From Mucilaginibacter oryzae (lineage in GTDB: Bacteria > Bacteroidota > Bacteroidia > Sphingobacteriales > Sphingobacteriaceae): 64,000 nucleotides of DNA. Every line of letters starts with the position of its first letter. Position 1 is the first letter of the stretch. The translations under genes were made by a program, and so were the position numbers. Location: NCBI RefSeq assembly GCF_003148845.1, contig NZ_QGHA01000003.1, forward strand, positions 214,928 through 278,927, in the 5' to 3' direction. Below, in pieces: positions 1 through 8,321 of this stretch. The notes beneath the pieces are model-generated. The model did not search any database, had not been told where the DNA came from, and saw only the letters and a program-made list of their open reading frames with translations.

Positions 1-1
1 C

Positions 2-553
2 TTGTTTTATTTGTGCTGGATCCCTGTACCGCTGGGTTTCGCGGCTTATTTGTTTTTTAAAAACAAAAAGCAGTTCCTTAATTTTTCAATAACTTTTGTA
101 TTGGTGAACATGCTGGGGTTTATAGTTTACTACGCTTATCCCGCAGCTCCGCCATGGTTTGTACAGCAACACGGGTTTCATTTTATCCCGCTAACCATGG
201 GTAATACCGCGGGCCTGGCACGGTTTGATGCATTTTTCCACGCCGAAATCTTTAAAAACATCTATACAAAAGGTTCCAATGTGTTCGCGGCCATGCCGTC
301 GTTGCATTCCTCCTACCCGGTAATTGTACTTTACTATGGGTTAAAAAACCGCCTGGGCTGGGTTAATGTTTTCTTCGCGATAGTTACTGTTGGTATTTGG
401 TTTACGGCGGTGTACGCGAGCCATCATTATGTGCTGGACGTATTGGCGGGTATTACCACAGCTTGCCTGGGCATAGCGCTTTTCAATTTTTCAGTGAAGA
501 AATTTCCCGCTATGCAACAAGCTCTCAATAGTTATCAGCGGGTAATTTCTTAG
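2..553 (+). CDS. PAP2-superfamily membrane lipid phosphatase/phosphotransferase, 5' end cut by window
   Basis: The reading frame is open at the left edge, so the N-terminus lies outside the window; 183 codons are visible. Several hydrophobic segments alternate with short loops. The PAP2 signature is present as PSLH (visible residues 99-102) and a later S-H-H-x4-D block (140-146), supplying the serine/histidine set of this acid-phosphatase fold. The overall type (FYLCWIPVP start, AAPPW loop) resembles the Aur1/inositol-phosphoceramide-synthase-like branch (PAP2_3) rather than the small BacA-replacement phosphatases. Bacteroidota make sphingolipids, so transfer of a phospho-headgroup to ceramide is plausible, but a phosphatidic-acid or undecaprenyl-pyrophosphate phosphatase cannot be excluded. 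No operon partner is visible downstream. Confidence 0.8.
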   Translation: MFYLCWIPVPLGFAAYLFFKNKKQFLNFSITFVLVNMLGFIVYYAYPAAPPWFVQQHGFHFIPLTMGNTAGLARFDAFFHAEIFKNIYTKGSNVFAAMPSLHSSYPVIVLYYGLKNRLGWVNVFFAIVTVGIWFTAVYASHHYVLDVLAGITTACLGIALFNFSVKKFPAMQQALNSYQRVIS

Positions 554-963
554 AACCATTAAATTCAAATCATTTTCAGGGTAAATAAAACACCATATCC
601 CTGACTTACGGGGAGAGCGTCGTTGATTTCGCGAAACGGCTTTAAATTTATTTCCGCTTGTATTATTGAGGGGAGTCTTTGCTACCGATGCAATCTTGAC
701 GGCATTTGCACTTCGCTATAAGTTAAATACAACAATTCCTTTTTTATATACGCTTCGGCGGGTTCAACAAGTCGCCTTCAAAAGCCTATTAACAGATGTT
801 GAACATTTTTTTCGTGCCTATCAATTTGAAAAACAAGCCCTAAGGCGCTGCAATCGCACAAAAAGCCCTATAAGTTGTTTAAATCGCCGTTTATTCCCTT
901 GAACAGGCACACTATTTGAGAAAAAATAGAAACATTAATTGTATATTCGGGTAATCGGTTCAT
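554..963. other. Intergenic region without a supported gene
   Basis: This stretch of about 410 bases holds one short open frame (666-902, TTG start, 78 codons). Its translation shows no domain, signal peptide or compositional likeness to neighbouring proteins, so I do not call it. I see no tRNA, convincing terminator or strong promoter. A weak match to the Bacteroidota -7 box, TAtaTTcG, lies at 942-949, about 14 bases before the next ATG. Confidence 0.5.
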
Positions 964-1761
964 ATGAAGAGACTTATCACTCTACTTATTATTATCACCG
1001 CTGTGTTTAATCTGACCGCGCGCGCAAGTGAGCTGGACAGTCTTAAACAAAAATTACAGGTAACCAGCGATTCGCTTAAAGGTCCGATTTACACCCAGAT
1101 CGCGGCTCATTACTTAGGTTACGACACCGTATCCACCCGCCGTATGAAATACTATTTTCAAACAGAGGCGCTAAATTATACCATGCTTGCCCTGCACAGC
1201 TATTCGGCTTATAATGATACATTAGGGCTGCGCACCAGCTTTAACGCGCTGGCTAAGGTATACCGCTCGCAACGTAAATTTAGCCAGGCCAAATGGTTTA
1301 TACTACAGTCGAACACCATATCGAGGCAACGGAAGGATACGCTGAACATCATCGCCTCATTGGTTGAACTTGCTGCCATTAAAAGCGATATAAAAGATTA
1401 TAAGCTAAGTATGCGGGATTTGAACGATGCTTTGGCCTTATCCTTAAAAACGCATGACCCTAAAAAAGAGTCGATAGTTCAGGTTGGCTACGCCGAGCTT
1501 TATCGTAAAATGAATGATTTTGAAAAGGCTGCCATCGCCATCAAACGACACGAATTTCTGGACGATAGCCTGAACCAGGTAACGATAGACAGCATTGCCC
1601 AGGTAAATATTGCCAAAACCATCCAGCTTAAAAAGAAGGATTCGATACTGGCTAAAAAAAAAGTTTATACCGCCAACTTCAGGCGCAGGCCCATGCTCAA
1701 ATCAGCCAGGAGCGTAGCATTTCCATCCTCCTCATTATTGTTATTGTCCTCATCGTTATAA
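964..1761 (+). CDS. Secreted/membrane TPR-type protein, C-terminus probably frameshifted
   Basis: The product starts with a signal peptide (about residues 1-22) followed by helical repeats of TPR character (about 40-210), as in the sensor half of Bacteroidota TPR regulators and histidine kinases. As read, the last 30 residues are a Ser/Leu-rich tail without protein character and the frame stops at 1761. In the next frame from 1663 the same DNA encodes a QxQA-rich helix, a clear membrane segment rich in I/L/V and a basic tail (KRKRGGRRR), ending at the TAA at 1830-1832. Adding one A to the A9 run at 1654-1662 joins the two frames into a 289-residue protein with a C-terminal membrane anchor. 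No kinase or HTH output domain follows, so even the repaired protein is shorter than typical sensors. Sequencing error, pseudogene and programmed slippage are all possible. Confidence 0.65.
   Translation: MKRLITLLIIITAVFNLTARASELDSLKQKLQVTSDSLKGPIYTQIAAHYLGYDTVSTRRMKYYFQTEALNYTMLALHSYSAYNDTLGLRTSFNALAKVYRSQRKFSQAKWFILQSNTISRQRKDTLNIIASLVELAAIKSDIKDYKLSMRDLNDALALSLKTHDPKKESIVQVGYAELYRKMNDFEKAAIAIKRHEFLDDSLNQVTIDSIAQVNIAKTIQLKKKDSILAKKKVYTANFRRRPMLKSARSVAFPSSSLLLLSSSL
1654..1662 (+). other. A9 homopolymer, candidate slippage/frameshift site
   Basis: Nine consecutive A residues follow GCT in the TPR gene. A one-base gain here (A10, transcriptional slippage) or a -1 ribosomal shift on the A run connects the TPR frame to a downstream frame encoding a membrane helix and basic tail that ends at 1832. 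I saw no obvious stimulatory hairpin just downstream. Confidence 0.45.
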
Positions 1762-1870
1762 GCGCCTTTATTTTTTATAAGAGAAAGAGAGGCGGCCGCC
1801 GGCGTTTACATATCCGAAAGCAAAAAAAATAAATTAAACTGCAAGCGTTTAATCGTGTCAAAACATTAAC

Positions 1871-2428
1871 ATGAAAAAGTTGATAATTATGTTGATTGTG
1901 CTGTTTGGCTTTAACAGTGCCTACAGCCAAAGCAGCAGCAGGTTTAAAGCCGAATTTTTAGCACGGATAAACGCCACCCGGCAAAAAGGCTGCAACTGCG
2001 GCAATAAGTACTTCCCGCCTGCCCCTCCCCTCACCTGGAACGATGACCTGGAGGATGCGGCGATTGCCCATGCTAAAGATATGGCCCGGCAAAGCTATTT
2101 CAGCCATACCAGTAAAGACGGCCGTAGCATGGAAGACAGGATAGTTTCTGCAGGTTACAAGTTTAAAGGCTATAAAAGCTTTGCCATCGGCGAAAATATA
2201 GCGCAGGGGCAACTCAGCATTCCCGAAGTAATGGATGGCTGGTTTAAAAGCGAAGGGCACTGCCAAAACCTGATGAACCCCGATTTTAAAGAAATTGGCG
2301 TTGCCGAATACAAAAATTACTGGGTGCAGGATTTTGGTGGCCGTACCGAGTTCTCGGCTCAGCAGCAAAAGCTCATCAAATCCGGGAAATACAGGTTAAT
2401 ACAGGAAAAACCGGTTGAGCGGCATTGA
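1871..2428 (+). CDS. Secreted CAP-domain (SCP/PR-1-like) protein
   Basis: A 185-residue protein with a clear signal peptide ending near AYSQ (residue 20). The CAP superfamily pattern is complete: A-I-A-H with His67 in the first helix, SHT with His79, GENIA (107-111), a downstream His130, and a strand block F-K-E-I-G-V-A (139-145). These histidines and acids form the central cleft of the fold. Bacterial CAP proteins of this size are exported; their activities are mostly unknown. Two cysteines (C41, C43) follow the signal peptide but are too far in for a lipobox. The gene stands alone, 38 bases after the alternative end of the TPR frame and convergent with the DUF1456 gene. Confidence 0.9.
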   Translation: MKKLIIMLIVLFGFNSAYSQSSSRFKAEFLARINATRQKGCNCGNKYFPPAPPLTWNDDLEDAAIAHAKDMARQSYFSHTSKDGRSMEDRIVSAGYKFKGYKSFAIGENIAQGQLSIPEVMDGWFKSEGHCQNLMNPDFKEIGVAEYKNYWVQDFGGRTEFSAQQQKLIKSGKYRLIQEKPVERH

Positions 2429-2431
2429 GAT

Positions 2432-2499
2432 TTGTCTGAACTCGAATTTGGGGAAATTTTCTTTGCATTCGTTAAATTCAAAAAATCGGGGTCAGACAA
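2432..2499. repeat. Imperfect inverted repeat between convergent genes
   Basis: TTGTCTGA (2432-2439) is mirrored by TCAGACAA (2492-2499), and GAATTT (2444-2449) by AAATTC (2474-2479). The element fills the gap between two convergent genes and may serve as a bidirectional terminator. A related sequence, GTCTGAATCAGAATTT, is at about 55122, suggesting a dispersed family. Confidence 0.55.
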
Positions 2500-2500
2500 C

Positions 2501-2746
2501 TTATTCTGCTTGTGGTTTCGGCTTTGGCTCTCTCGGTCCGCGTTTATAAATGATCAAACCGTTTAAAAAGTTACGCAATATCTGGTCTCCGCAGGGTTTA
2601 AAGTTGGGATGATCATCGGCGCGGAATATGGCCCCTATTTCTGCTTTGGTGATCCTGAAATTAACCAACGCCAGCACTTTGATGATATCATCATCCGTAA
2701 ATTTCATAGCCACCCGCAGCTTTTTCATTATATCATTATTGCTCAT
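2501..2746 (-). CDS. DUF1456 (YehS-like) single-repeat protein
   Basis: The 81-residue product follows the DUF1456 pattern: SNNDIMKKLRVAMKFTDDD, then I-x-x-V-L-A-L-V, a central E-I-G-A-I-F-R segment, and the ending R-N-F-L-N-G-L-I-x-x-K-R-G. Escherichia coli YehS has two tandem copies (about 156 residues); here only one is present, a form I associate with Bacteroidota. The molecular role is unknown. It lies 28 bases downstream of the DEAD-box helicase gene on the same strand, so the two probably share a transcript. Confidence 0.85.
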   Translation of the reverse strand: MSNNDIMKKLRVAMKFTDDDIIKVLALVNFRITKAEIGAIFRADDHPNFKPCGDQILRNFLNGLIIYKRGPREPKPKPQAE

Positions 2747-2774
2747 CTTTATCTCTTTTTTCGTTAAAACAAAG

Positions 2775-4076
2775 TTATCGCGAAATCTCCATCTTCACTT
2801 TTTTTCCTTTAATTTTTTCCGCTTTGATCTGTCGCACCACAGCTTCTATTTTATCGCGCTTAATAGCCGCGTACGACGAATGGTCGAGCACCTCTATCAA
2901 CCCGAGGTCATCCTTTGCTAATCCACCTTTTTTTAGCAGCAAGCCTACTATATCTACCTTGTTCACCTTATCTTTTTTACCTGCTGCTATATAAAGCGTA
3001 ACCCATGGTGATGCGGGCGGAAAAATTAACTTTTCGGGCAGTACTTCAACTTCGGGTAACTCTTTTAAATAAGGCAACTTTTCATCGGGCGCGAGCATCA
3101 GGTACGAGGTGCCTTTGGCATTCATCCTGGCGGTACGGCCATTGCGGTGCACAAATGCCTCTTCGTTATGAGGTAGCTGGTAGTGGATTACAAATTCAAT
3201 CTCTGGGATATCTAACCCCCTCGATGCCAAATCGGTAGTGATCAGCAGGCGGTGGCTCCCGTTCCTGAATTTAAGCAGCGCGCGCTCCCGGTCGTCCTGT
3301 TCCATACCGCCATGAAAAATATCATGCTCCAAACCTTTATACCACAGTAACTCGCTAATGCGGTCTACCGCTTCGCGGTGGTTACAGAATACAAGCGTAG
3401 CTTTGTTTCCTATTTTGCAAATGAGAGCGAACAAGGCTTCAAGCTTATCAGCGGCCTCGCTGATCACTGCCATTTGTTTGATATCGGGGGCCGATAGTGT
3501 ATTGGTTAAAAAATTGACTTCTTTGTATTGAGTGATCCCGGTAAAGGCCGGGATTTCATCCATTTTGGTAGCCGAAGTAAGGATGCGCCTGTTAATTGCC
3601 GGCATCTGCCTGATGATATAAGCCATATCCTCCTGGAAACCAAATTCGAGCGCCTTATCAAATTCATCCAGCACCAATGTTTGTATGGTTTCGGTACTAA
3701 AGTTTTCTTCGCGTAAGTGATATGCTATCCGCCCCGGTGTACCTACCAAAACCGCCGGGGGCTGCGACAGGTTATTACGCTCAACTTTAACCGCATGCCC
3801 GCCATAGCAACAATTAATTTTGAAGCCGGTGCCCATAGCTTTCCAAACCTGCTCTATCTGTAAAGCCAATTCACGCGACGGGGCAAGGATCATTACCTGT
3901 ACCGTGCTTACGTCTTTTTTAAGCATACCAAGCAAGGGCAATAAAAAACCAAGCGTTTTGCCCGACCCGGTGGGCGATAACAAAATTACATCTCCCGTTT
4001 TGGCGGCGCTGAGCGCGGCATGCTGCATGGGGTTAAGGGCAGTTATGCCAAGGTTACTAAGCGCCTGATTAATCAT
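2775..4076 (-). CDS. DEAD-box ATP-dependent RNA helicase, DbpA-like
   Basis: The 433-residue protein has both RecA-like helicase domains: motif I SPTGSGKT (34-41), motif Ia PSREL, TPGR, motif II DEFD (137-140), SAT (168-170), and motif VI HRNGRTAR (310-317). The last 70 or so residues match a DbpA RNA-binding domain (VDIVGLLLKK, then H-S-S-Y-A-A-I). In the DbpA family this module directs the helicase to 23S rRNA helix 92 during 50S assembly. The Ala of DEAD is replaced by Phe, which keeps the catalytic Asp-Glu pair. DUF1456 lies 28 bases downstream. Role in ribosome assembly is inferred from family. Confidence 0.92.
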   Translation of the reverse strand: MINQALSNLGITALNPMQHAALSAAKTGDVILLSPTGSGKTLGFLLPLLGMLKKDVSTVQVMILAPSRELALQIEQVWKAMGTGFKINCCYGGHAVKVERNNLSQPPAVLVGTPGRIAYHLREENFSTETIQTLVLDEFDKALEFGFQEDMAYIIRQMPAINRRILTSATKMDEIPAFTGITQYKEVNFLTNTLSAPDIKQMAVISEAADKLEALFALICKIGNKATLVFCNHREAVDRISELLWYKGLEHDIFHGGMEQDDRERALLKFRNGSHRLLITTDLASRGLDIPEIEFVIHYQLPHNEEAFVHRNGRTARMNAKGTSYLMLAPDEKLPYLKELPEVEVLPEKLIFPPASPWVTLYIAAGKKDKVNKVDIVGLLLKKGGLAKDDLGLIEVLDHSSYAAIKRDKIEAVVRQIKAEKIKGKKVKMEISR

Positions 4077-4194
4077 CGAATTTATTAATGAACCGCAAAG
4101 ATACGGTAAATATTCGGGGGCGAAGACCAGGAGTTACATCTACACTTGGTTGAAAAGGGGAAAGAGAAAATGTTTCCAGGTATGCTTCTCTTAT

Positions 4195-4464
4195 CTACTC
4201 CGCAACGAGGGCATTCAGGTTAAGCTTTACAAACCGTGCTATATGTTTAGCATCATTATGGCTCAGGTTACCCATGCCCGTATATTCCCACTCTTGCATG
4301 TTATCATCAAAAACAATATCGCCAAGGTCGGTTTCGCCTTCATCTAAACTAAACACCCCTGTGGCGTAAACATCTGTACCGGGCATTTTCTGGTGTACCG
4401 GCCGGATCGTGATATGACGCAAACCATCATCAGTATCCAGATCATAAATAACAGGTTGTTTCAT
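4195..4464 (-). CDS. Small acidic protein of unknown function
   Basis: An 89-residue acidic protein without signal peptide or membrane segment. Its two halves are a strand-rich part (YDLDTDDGLRHITIRPV) and a D/E-rich middle (DEGETDLGDIVFDDN), ending in a helix. I do not recognise the family. Codon use resembles the neighbours. It lies 57 bases downstream of truC on the same strand and 118 bases before the helicase gene, so co-transcription with truC is possible. Confidence 0.65.
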   Translation of the reverse strand: MKQPVIYDLDTDDGLRHITIRPVHQKMPGTDVYATGVFSLDEGETDLGDIVFDDNMQEWEYTGMGNLSHNDAKHIARFVKLNLNALVAE

Positions 4465-4521
4465 GTATATTATACAATAGGAACACCTTTTTGTTTAAAA
4501 GTTTGCCTTATGGTTAATTAA

Positions 4522-5199
4522 CTACCAGCCCATGATATCCATTACCCGTTTAAACTCGGGTTGAAGCCCGGCCTCTATATTTATCTCCATCGCGGTAACA
4601 GGGTGTTCAAAAGTTAACTGCGAGGCGTGCAGCAACATGGTATTCATTTCCCAGCGTTCTGAAAACAGCTTGTTCTGTTTGTTACAGCCATGGGTACGGT
4701 CACCTATAATGGGGTGAAAAATGTGGCTCAGGTGTTTGCGCAGCTGGTGCATACGGCCGGTGGCGGGTACGGCTTCAACCAACGAATATCTTGATGTTGG
4801 ATGCTTGCCGAAGGCGATGTCAAGCTCCGCGCGTTTTAAGGTTGTGTACGATGTAAAAGCATCCTGAAGTGTGCCGTTCTCCTTACGTAGCGGATAATCA
4901 ATGTCCTCGGCATCGATAGTATGCCCCCGAACTATGGCAAGGTATTTTTTACTTACCCGGTTCTCCATAAAAGCCTTTTGCATGGCTATCTCTGTTTGCT
5001 TATCAAAAGCGAAAAGCAAAATGCCGCCGGTTTTACGATCGATACGATGAACAGGGTTTACCTTTGCGTCAATCTGGTCGCGCAACAATTGCAGGGCAAA
5101 TTGAGAAGCATCTGCCGCTATGGGCGACCGGTGAACCAGCAAACCATGAGGTTTATTAATAGCTACAAGGTTTTCATCGCGGTATATGATCTCTAACAT
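4522..5199 (-). CDS. truC: tRNA pseudouridine(65) synthase TruC
   Basis: From the chosen start the protein has 225 residues and aligns by eye with TruC over its length: MLEIIYRDENLVAINKP, LVHRS, the catalytic HRIDRKTGG with Asp54, G-R-x-H-Q-L-R-x-H-L-S-H, HPIIGDxxHG, and LHAS near the end. TruC converts U65 of certain tRNAs to pseudouridine. The frame is open to an ATG at 5295, but that would add 32 unrelated residues starting only 6 bases from the terminator of the preceding gene. Starts at 5199 or 5205 (MPMLEI) fit the family better. No Shine-Dalgarno sequence is seen. Confidence 0.88.
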   Translation of the reverse strand: MLEIIYRDENLVAINKPHGLLVHRSPIAADASQFALQLLRDQIDAKVNPVHRIDRKTGGILLFAFDKQTEIAMQKAFMENRVSKKYLAIVRGHTIDAEDIDYPLRKENGTLQDAFTSYTTLKRAELDIAFGKHPTSRYSLVEAVPATGRMHQLRKHLSHIFHPIIGDRTHGCNKQNKLFSERWEMNTMLLHASQLTFEHPVTAMEINIEAGLQPEFKRVMDIMGW

Positions 5200-5300
5200 A
5201 GGCATTTTACAAACACCGAATTTACAGTGATTTTTTGTTTCTGAAAGTAAAGGCATGTAATTGACTCTTTCCGGAAGACAAAGCAATATCTCCATAAAAT

Positions 5301-5328
5301 AAAAAAGCCGCCCAAAAACGAGCGGCTT
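5301..5328 (-). terminator. Intrinsic terminator of the Lys/Ala-rich gene
   Basis: On the minus strand AAGCCGC and GCGGCTT form a 7-bp stem (5322-5328 with 5305-5311) around a short T-rich loop, followed by a run of T (complement of 5301-5306). It sits 110 bases after the stop of the 5439-5789 gene and just before truC. Confidence 0.7.
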
Positions 5329-5438
5329 AACTTATAAAATCAGTAATGCAATAAATTAGAATGTAAACTGACTGAAGAGTTTTTCAATCAGCCAACTTTA
5401 GGATATAAAATAAACAAAATAACTACTTTAAGCAGTAC

Positions 5439-5789
5439 TTATTCCGCTTTTTCAGTTTCAGAAGCTTCAGCTTTTTTGCTTGAAGCCGGTTTTACCGGCT
5501 TTGCAACAACCGGCGCCTTTTCTGCAAGCACTACCGCGTCGCCTTTTTTGGCTTTTTTTGCCTTGGGCGCTTCGGCTACTGTTGCCACGTGTACCACGGG
5601 ACTTAGTTTTGAAGCCAATGTTTTAGCCAGGTTTTTTGAAGCTTTATCAATAGCTTTTTTTGCTTTTTTAATGTCGGGGCCAAATTCACTTACCAGGGTT
5701 TCTATCTGAGAGGTCAGCTTTTCTTTTAACTGCTTTTTTAATGCTTTACGGGCTTGTTTGGTAGCTGCTTTATCTTTAATATTTTTCAT
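5439..5789 (-). CDS. Lys/Ala-rich basic protein, histone H1-like composition
   Basis: The 116 residues are dominated by K and A. The N-terminal half (1-65) is predicted helical and highly basic (KDKAATKQARKALKK); the C-terminal half has K-A-K-K-A-K-K and P-V-V-A-K-P-V-K-P-A runs like the tails of bacterial histone H1-like proteins, and it ends acidic. No cysteine, signal peptide or membrane segment. DNA or RNA binding is an inference from composition only; a ribosome-associated role is equally possible. It has its own promoter-like -7 box and terminator, so it is probably monocistronic. Confidence 0.75.
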   Translation of the reverse strand: MKNIKDKAATKQARKALKKQLKEKLTSQIETLVSEFGPDIKKAKKAIDKASKNLAKTLASKLSPVVHVATVAEAPKAKKAKKGDAVVLAEKAPVVAKPVKPASSKKAEASETEKAE

Positions 5790-5839
5790 GTGAATGGATT
5801 AGAAATCAGATTGGTTGAACGTATCAATATTTTGACACA

Positions 5840-5847
5840 CAAAAGTA
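5840..5847 (-). promoter_or_regulatory. Bacteroidota -7 element TACTTTTG
   Basis: The minus strand carries TAnnTTTG (TACTTTTG) ending 50 bases upstream of the ATG of the Lys/Ala-rich gene. No good TTG at the -33 distance was found, so support is moderate. Confidence 0.45.
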
Positions 5848-6060
5848 AGTTAAATTCAAGTTGATTTAATATTATCTTTATGTTAACAATAGTAATATTT
5901 GTTAATTTTTTATTAATTGAGAATCAGCAGGAATAAAAAAAATGAAATCGTATTTCTTTCGTAAGCCAGGATATTTTATCAGCGTTGAATTATTAATTTT
6001 TTGATGGCCTGTGGGTTAATTCATACCTTAGCCGCTTAATTGTATTTGCTCCCGATCATC

Positions 6061-6531
6061 ATGATTAAAGATTTAAGCGCGTTAACCCAGGTTGCCGAAT
6101 TTCACAGCACCTTTAAACATCCTATTATTGAAAAGCCGGCCATCCCATCAAAATCACGTTCAGACCTGCGTGTTGAACTGATTGCCGAAGAACTAAAGGA
6201 ATTGCAACAGGCTATTAATGATAATGATATAATTGAAGTAGCCGATGCCCTTTGCGATTTGCAGTATGTATTATCGGGCGCGGTACTTGAATTTGGTTTA
6301 GGATCAAGGTTTAAGGAGTTGTTTGATGAAGTTCATCGCTCAAACATGAGCAAAGCCTGCAAAACCGTTGAAGAAGCCGAAGCAACCATTGCCCATTACA
6401 AAGCAAAATCCGGTACTGACGCTTATTACAAAGAAATTGACGGCCTGTACCTGGTATACCGTACCGCTGATCACAAAACACTAAAATCAATCAACTATTC
6501 GCCTGCCGATTTAAAAGGTATTATAGGCTAA
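6061..6531 (+). CDS. MazG/HisE-like all-alpha NTP pyrophosphohydrolase
   Basis: The 156-residue product carries the acidic metal-binding signature of the all-alpha NTP pyrophosphatases: E-x-x-E at 44-47 and E-x-x-D at 59-62 (EVADALCDLQYV), on predicted helices. Enzymes of this fold cleave NTPs or phosphoribosyl-ATP to the monophosphate and pyrophosphate, often as house-cleaning enzymes. The size and the spacing of the two acidic helices resemble the group annotated as phosphoribosyl-ATP pyrophosphohydrolase-like. A TTG at 6040 would add seven residues, but ATG at 6061 is preferred. The substrate is not known. rlmF follows 68 bases downstream. Confidence 0.8.
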   Translation: MIKDLSALTQVAEFHSTFKHPIIEKPAIPSKSRSDLRVELIAEELKELQQAINDNDIIEVADALCDLQYVLSGAVLEFGLGSRFKELFDEVHRSNMSKACKTVEEAEATIAHYKAKSGTDAYYKEIDGLYLVYRTADHKTLKSINYSPADLKGIIG

Positions 6532-6599
6532 TCATTCACTAAAAACTAACCGCTTTGTCATCATCACCAGCAAACAGCCAGCCCGAGGTAAAAACCAAT

Positions 6600-7511
6600 A
6601 TGCACCCCCGCAATAAACATCGTGAGGGGTACGATTTTAAGGCATTGATCAAAACCTTACCGGCGCTGCGCCCCTTTGTGCGGATGAACGATTACGGCAA
6701 CCAAACCATCAACTTCGCCAACCCATTAGCGGTAAAAACGCTTAACCAGGCGTTGTTGCTGCATTATTACAGTGTAGCGCATTGGGATATTCCTGATGGC
6801 TTTTTGTGCCCGCCGATACCCGGAAGGGCGGATTACATTCATTATGTGGCCGATTTACTGGCTGCTGTTAACGGCGGTGTTGTGCGTAAAGGCCGCAAAG
6901 TGAGGGTGCTGGATATTGGCACGGGGGCCAACCTGGTTTACCCGATAGTAGGTTTTAAAGAATACGGCTGGAATTTTGTGGGAGCCGAACTCGATTTGGA
7001 AGCCATGGCATCGGCTCAAAAAATCATCGAACAAAACACCCACCTAAAACTGGCTGTTGAGCTGAGGCAGCAAAGCAAAAAGGCCGATATATTTAAAGGC
7101 ATTATCAAACCCGGCGAACTGTTTGACCTAACCATTTGTAACCCGCCGTTTCACGCCTCGGCCAAAGAAGCCGCGGCAGGCTCTGCACGCAAGTGGGACA
7201 ACCTTGGCTTGCGTAAGGATAAACAACCGATACTTAATTTTGGCGGGCAAAATACCGAACTATGGTACCCCGGCGGCGAGGCCAACTTCCTGAAATTGAT
7301 GGCCGCTCAAAGCAAGGCTTTTGAAAAACAGGTATTATGGTTTACCACTCTCGTATCAAAAAAAGAAAACCTCAGGGTATTGTATAACGCCCTGCAAAAA
7401 GAAGGCGTAAAAGATGTGCAAACCATCAACATGTCGCAAGGGCAAAAGATGAGCCGCCTGATGGCTTGGACTTATTTGACTAATGAAGAACAAAGCGCCT
7501 TCAATCGTTAA
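6600..7511 (+). CDS. rlmF: 23S rRNA (adenine1618-N6)-methyltransferase RlmF
   Basis: The sequence opens with the RlmF signature HPRNKHREGYDF, followed by INFANPLAVKTLN, a SAM-binding DIGTGA (105-110) and the N6-adenine motif NPPF (181-184) with HASA after it. RlmF methylates N6 of A1618 in 23S rRNA. The chosen ATG gives 303 residues, close to family length. A TTG at 6555 would add 15 residues of low complexity; many RlmF proteins begin just before the HPRNKH block, so 6600 is preferred. It may be co-transcribed with the upstream MazG-like gene. Confidence 0.93.
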   Translation: MHPRNKHREGYDFKALIKTLPALRPFVRMNDYGNQTINFANPLAVKTLNQALLLHYYSVAHWDIPDGFLCPPIPGRADYIHYVADLLAAVNGGVVRKGRKVRVLDIGTGANLVYPIVGFKEYGWNFVGAELDLEAMASAQKIIEQNTHLKLAVELRQQSKKADIFKGIIKPGELFDLTICNPPFHASAKEAAAGSARKWDNLGLRKDKQPILNFGGQNTELWYPGGEANFLKLMAAQSKAFEKQVLWFTTLVSKKENLRVLYNALQKEGVKDVQTINMSQGQKMSRLMAWTYLTNEEQSAFNR

Positions 7512-7616
7512 TTTTCACATAATATAAAGGGCCGCTTGGCGGCATGCAAATCTGTTTTATTTGATCTGTGAAGGCCATCATGTATCATCATTCAAATAAA
7601 TTCATAAATTTAGCAT

Positions 7617-8321
7617 GTGCAAGATTACCTTTTATTTATAGATACCGAAACATCCGGCCTGCCCATTAAGTGGGACCAGCCCTATTGTAATAACGATAAC
7701 TGGCCTTACGCGCTCCAGGTATCGTGGATAGTGTTTACTAATGATGGCCGGGAAGTAAAGCGGGAAGATCATTACATAAAAGATAACGATTTCATCATCA
7801 GCGAAAAGGCTTTTAAAGTACACGGACTTACACCTGAGTTTTTATTAAAGAATGGCGAGTGGCGTAAAGATGTAATGCGCAAACTTGCCAATGATTTGCT
7901 TGAATTTGAACCGCTGGTAATAGGCCATTTCATTGAGCTCGACCTGAATGTTGCCGGGGTTGAATTTTTCCGCACCGGCATCGCCAATCCGCTGGATAAC
8001 CTGAAAACATTTTGCACCATGCTGGCCACCACCAAATGGGTGCAAAACCCGCAGGCCAAATACCTTAGGTTAAACCAATTGTATGAGTTTTTATTTGGCA
8101 AGACCTTATACAGGCAGCACAACGCCATAGAAGACGCCGAAGCCACGGCCGAATGTTTTTTTGAAATGCGTAAACGCGGCGATGTTAACGAAGACAGCGT
8201 GGAGCACCAGGAAGTTTACCTGCAAAAAATCCGCTCCGAACAAAAATACCTTTTACCTGCCGCCATTATTTTAATATTAATTATCATCATAGCTTTTTGG
8301 TTATATGGTTCACCGTCTTGA
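7617..8321 (+). CDS. DnaQ-type DEDDh 3'-5' exonuclease with C-terminal membrane anchor
   Basis: A 234-residue DEDDh exonuclease: DTET (Asp9, Glu11), Asp109 in the GHFIELD block, and His168 with Asp173 in QHNAIEDA. This is the complete catalytic set of the DNA polymerase III epsilon/RNase T fold, so it should be an active 3'-5' nuclease. Unusually, residues 212-230 form a strong membrane helix (AAIILILIIIIAFWLY), which would tether it to the membrane with the nuclease domain in the cytoplasm. GTG is the likely start. The stop overlaps the start of the next gene by 17 bases, indicating translational coupling with a cNMP-binding/CBS/nucleotidyltransferase protein; that pairing is known in other bacteria. 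Confidence 0.88.
   Translation: MQDYLLFIDTETSGLPIKWDQPYCNNDNWPYALQVSWIVFTNDGREVKREDHYIKDNDFIISEKAFKVHGLTPEFLLKNGEWRKDVMRKLANDLLEFEPLVIGHFIELDLNVAGVEFFRTGIANPLDNLKTFCTMLATTKWVQNPQAKYLRLNQLYEFLFGKTLYRQHNAIEDAEATAECFFEMRKRGDVNEDSVEHQEVYLQKIRSEQKYLLPAAIILILIIIIAFWLYGSPS

Noticed and set aside
666..902. 78-codon open frame with TTG start
   Set aside because: No domain, signal or composition typical of the neighbours; no promoter or ribosome site.
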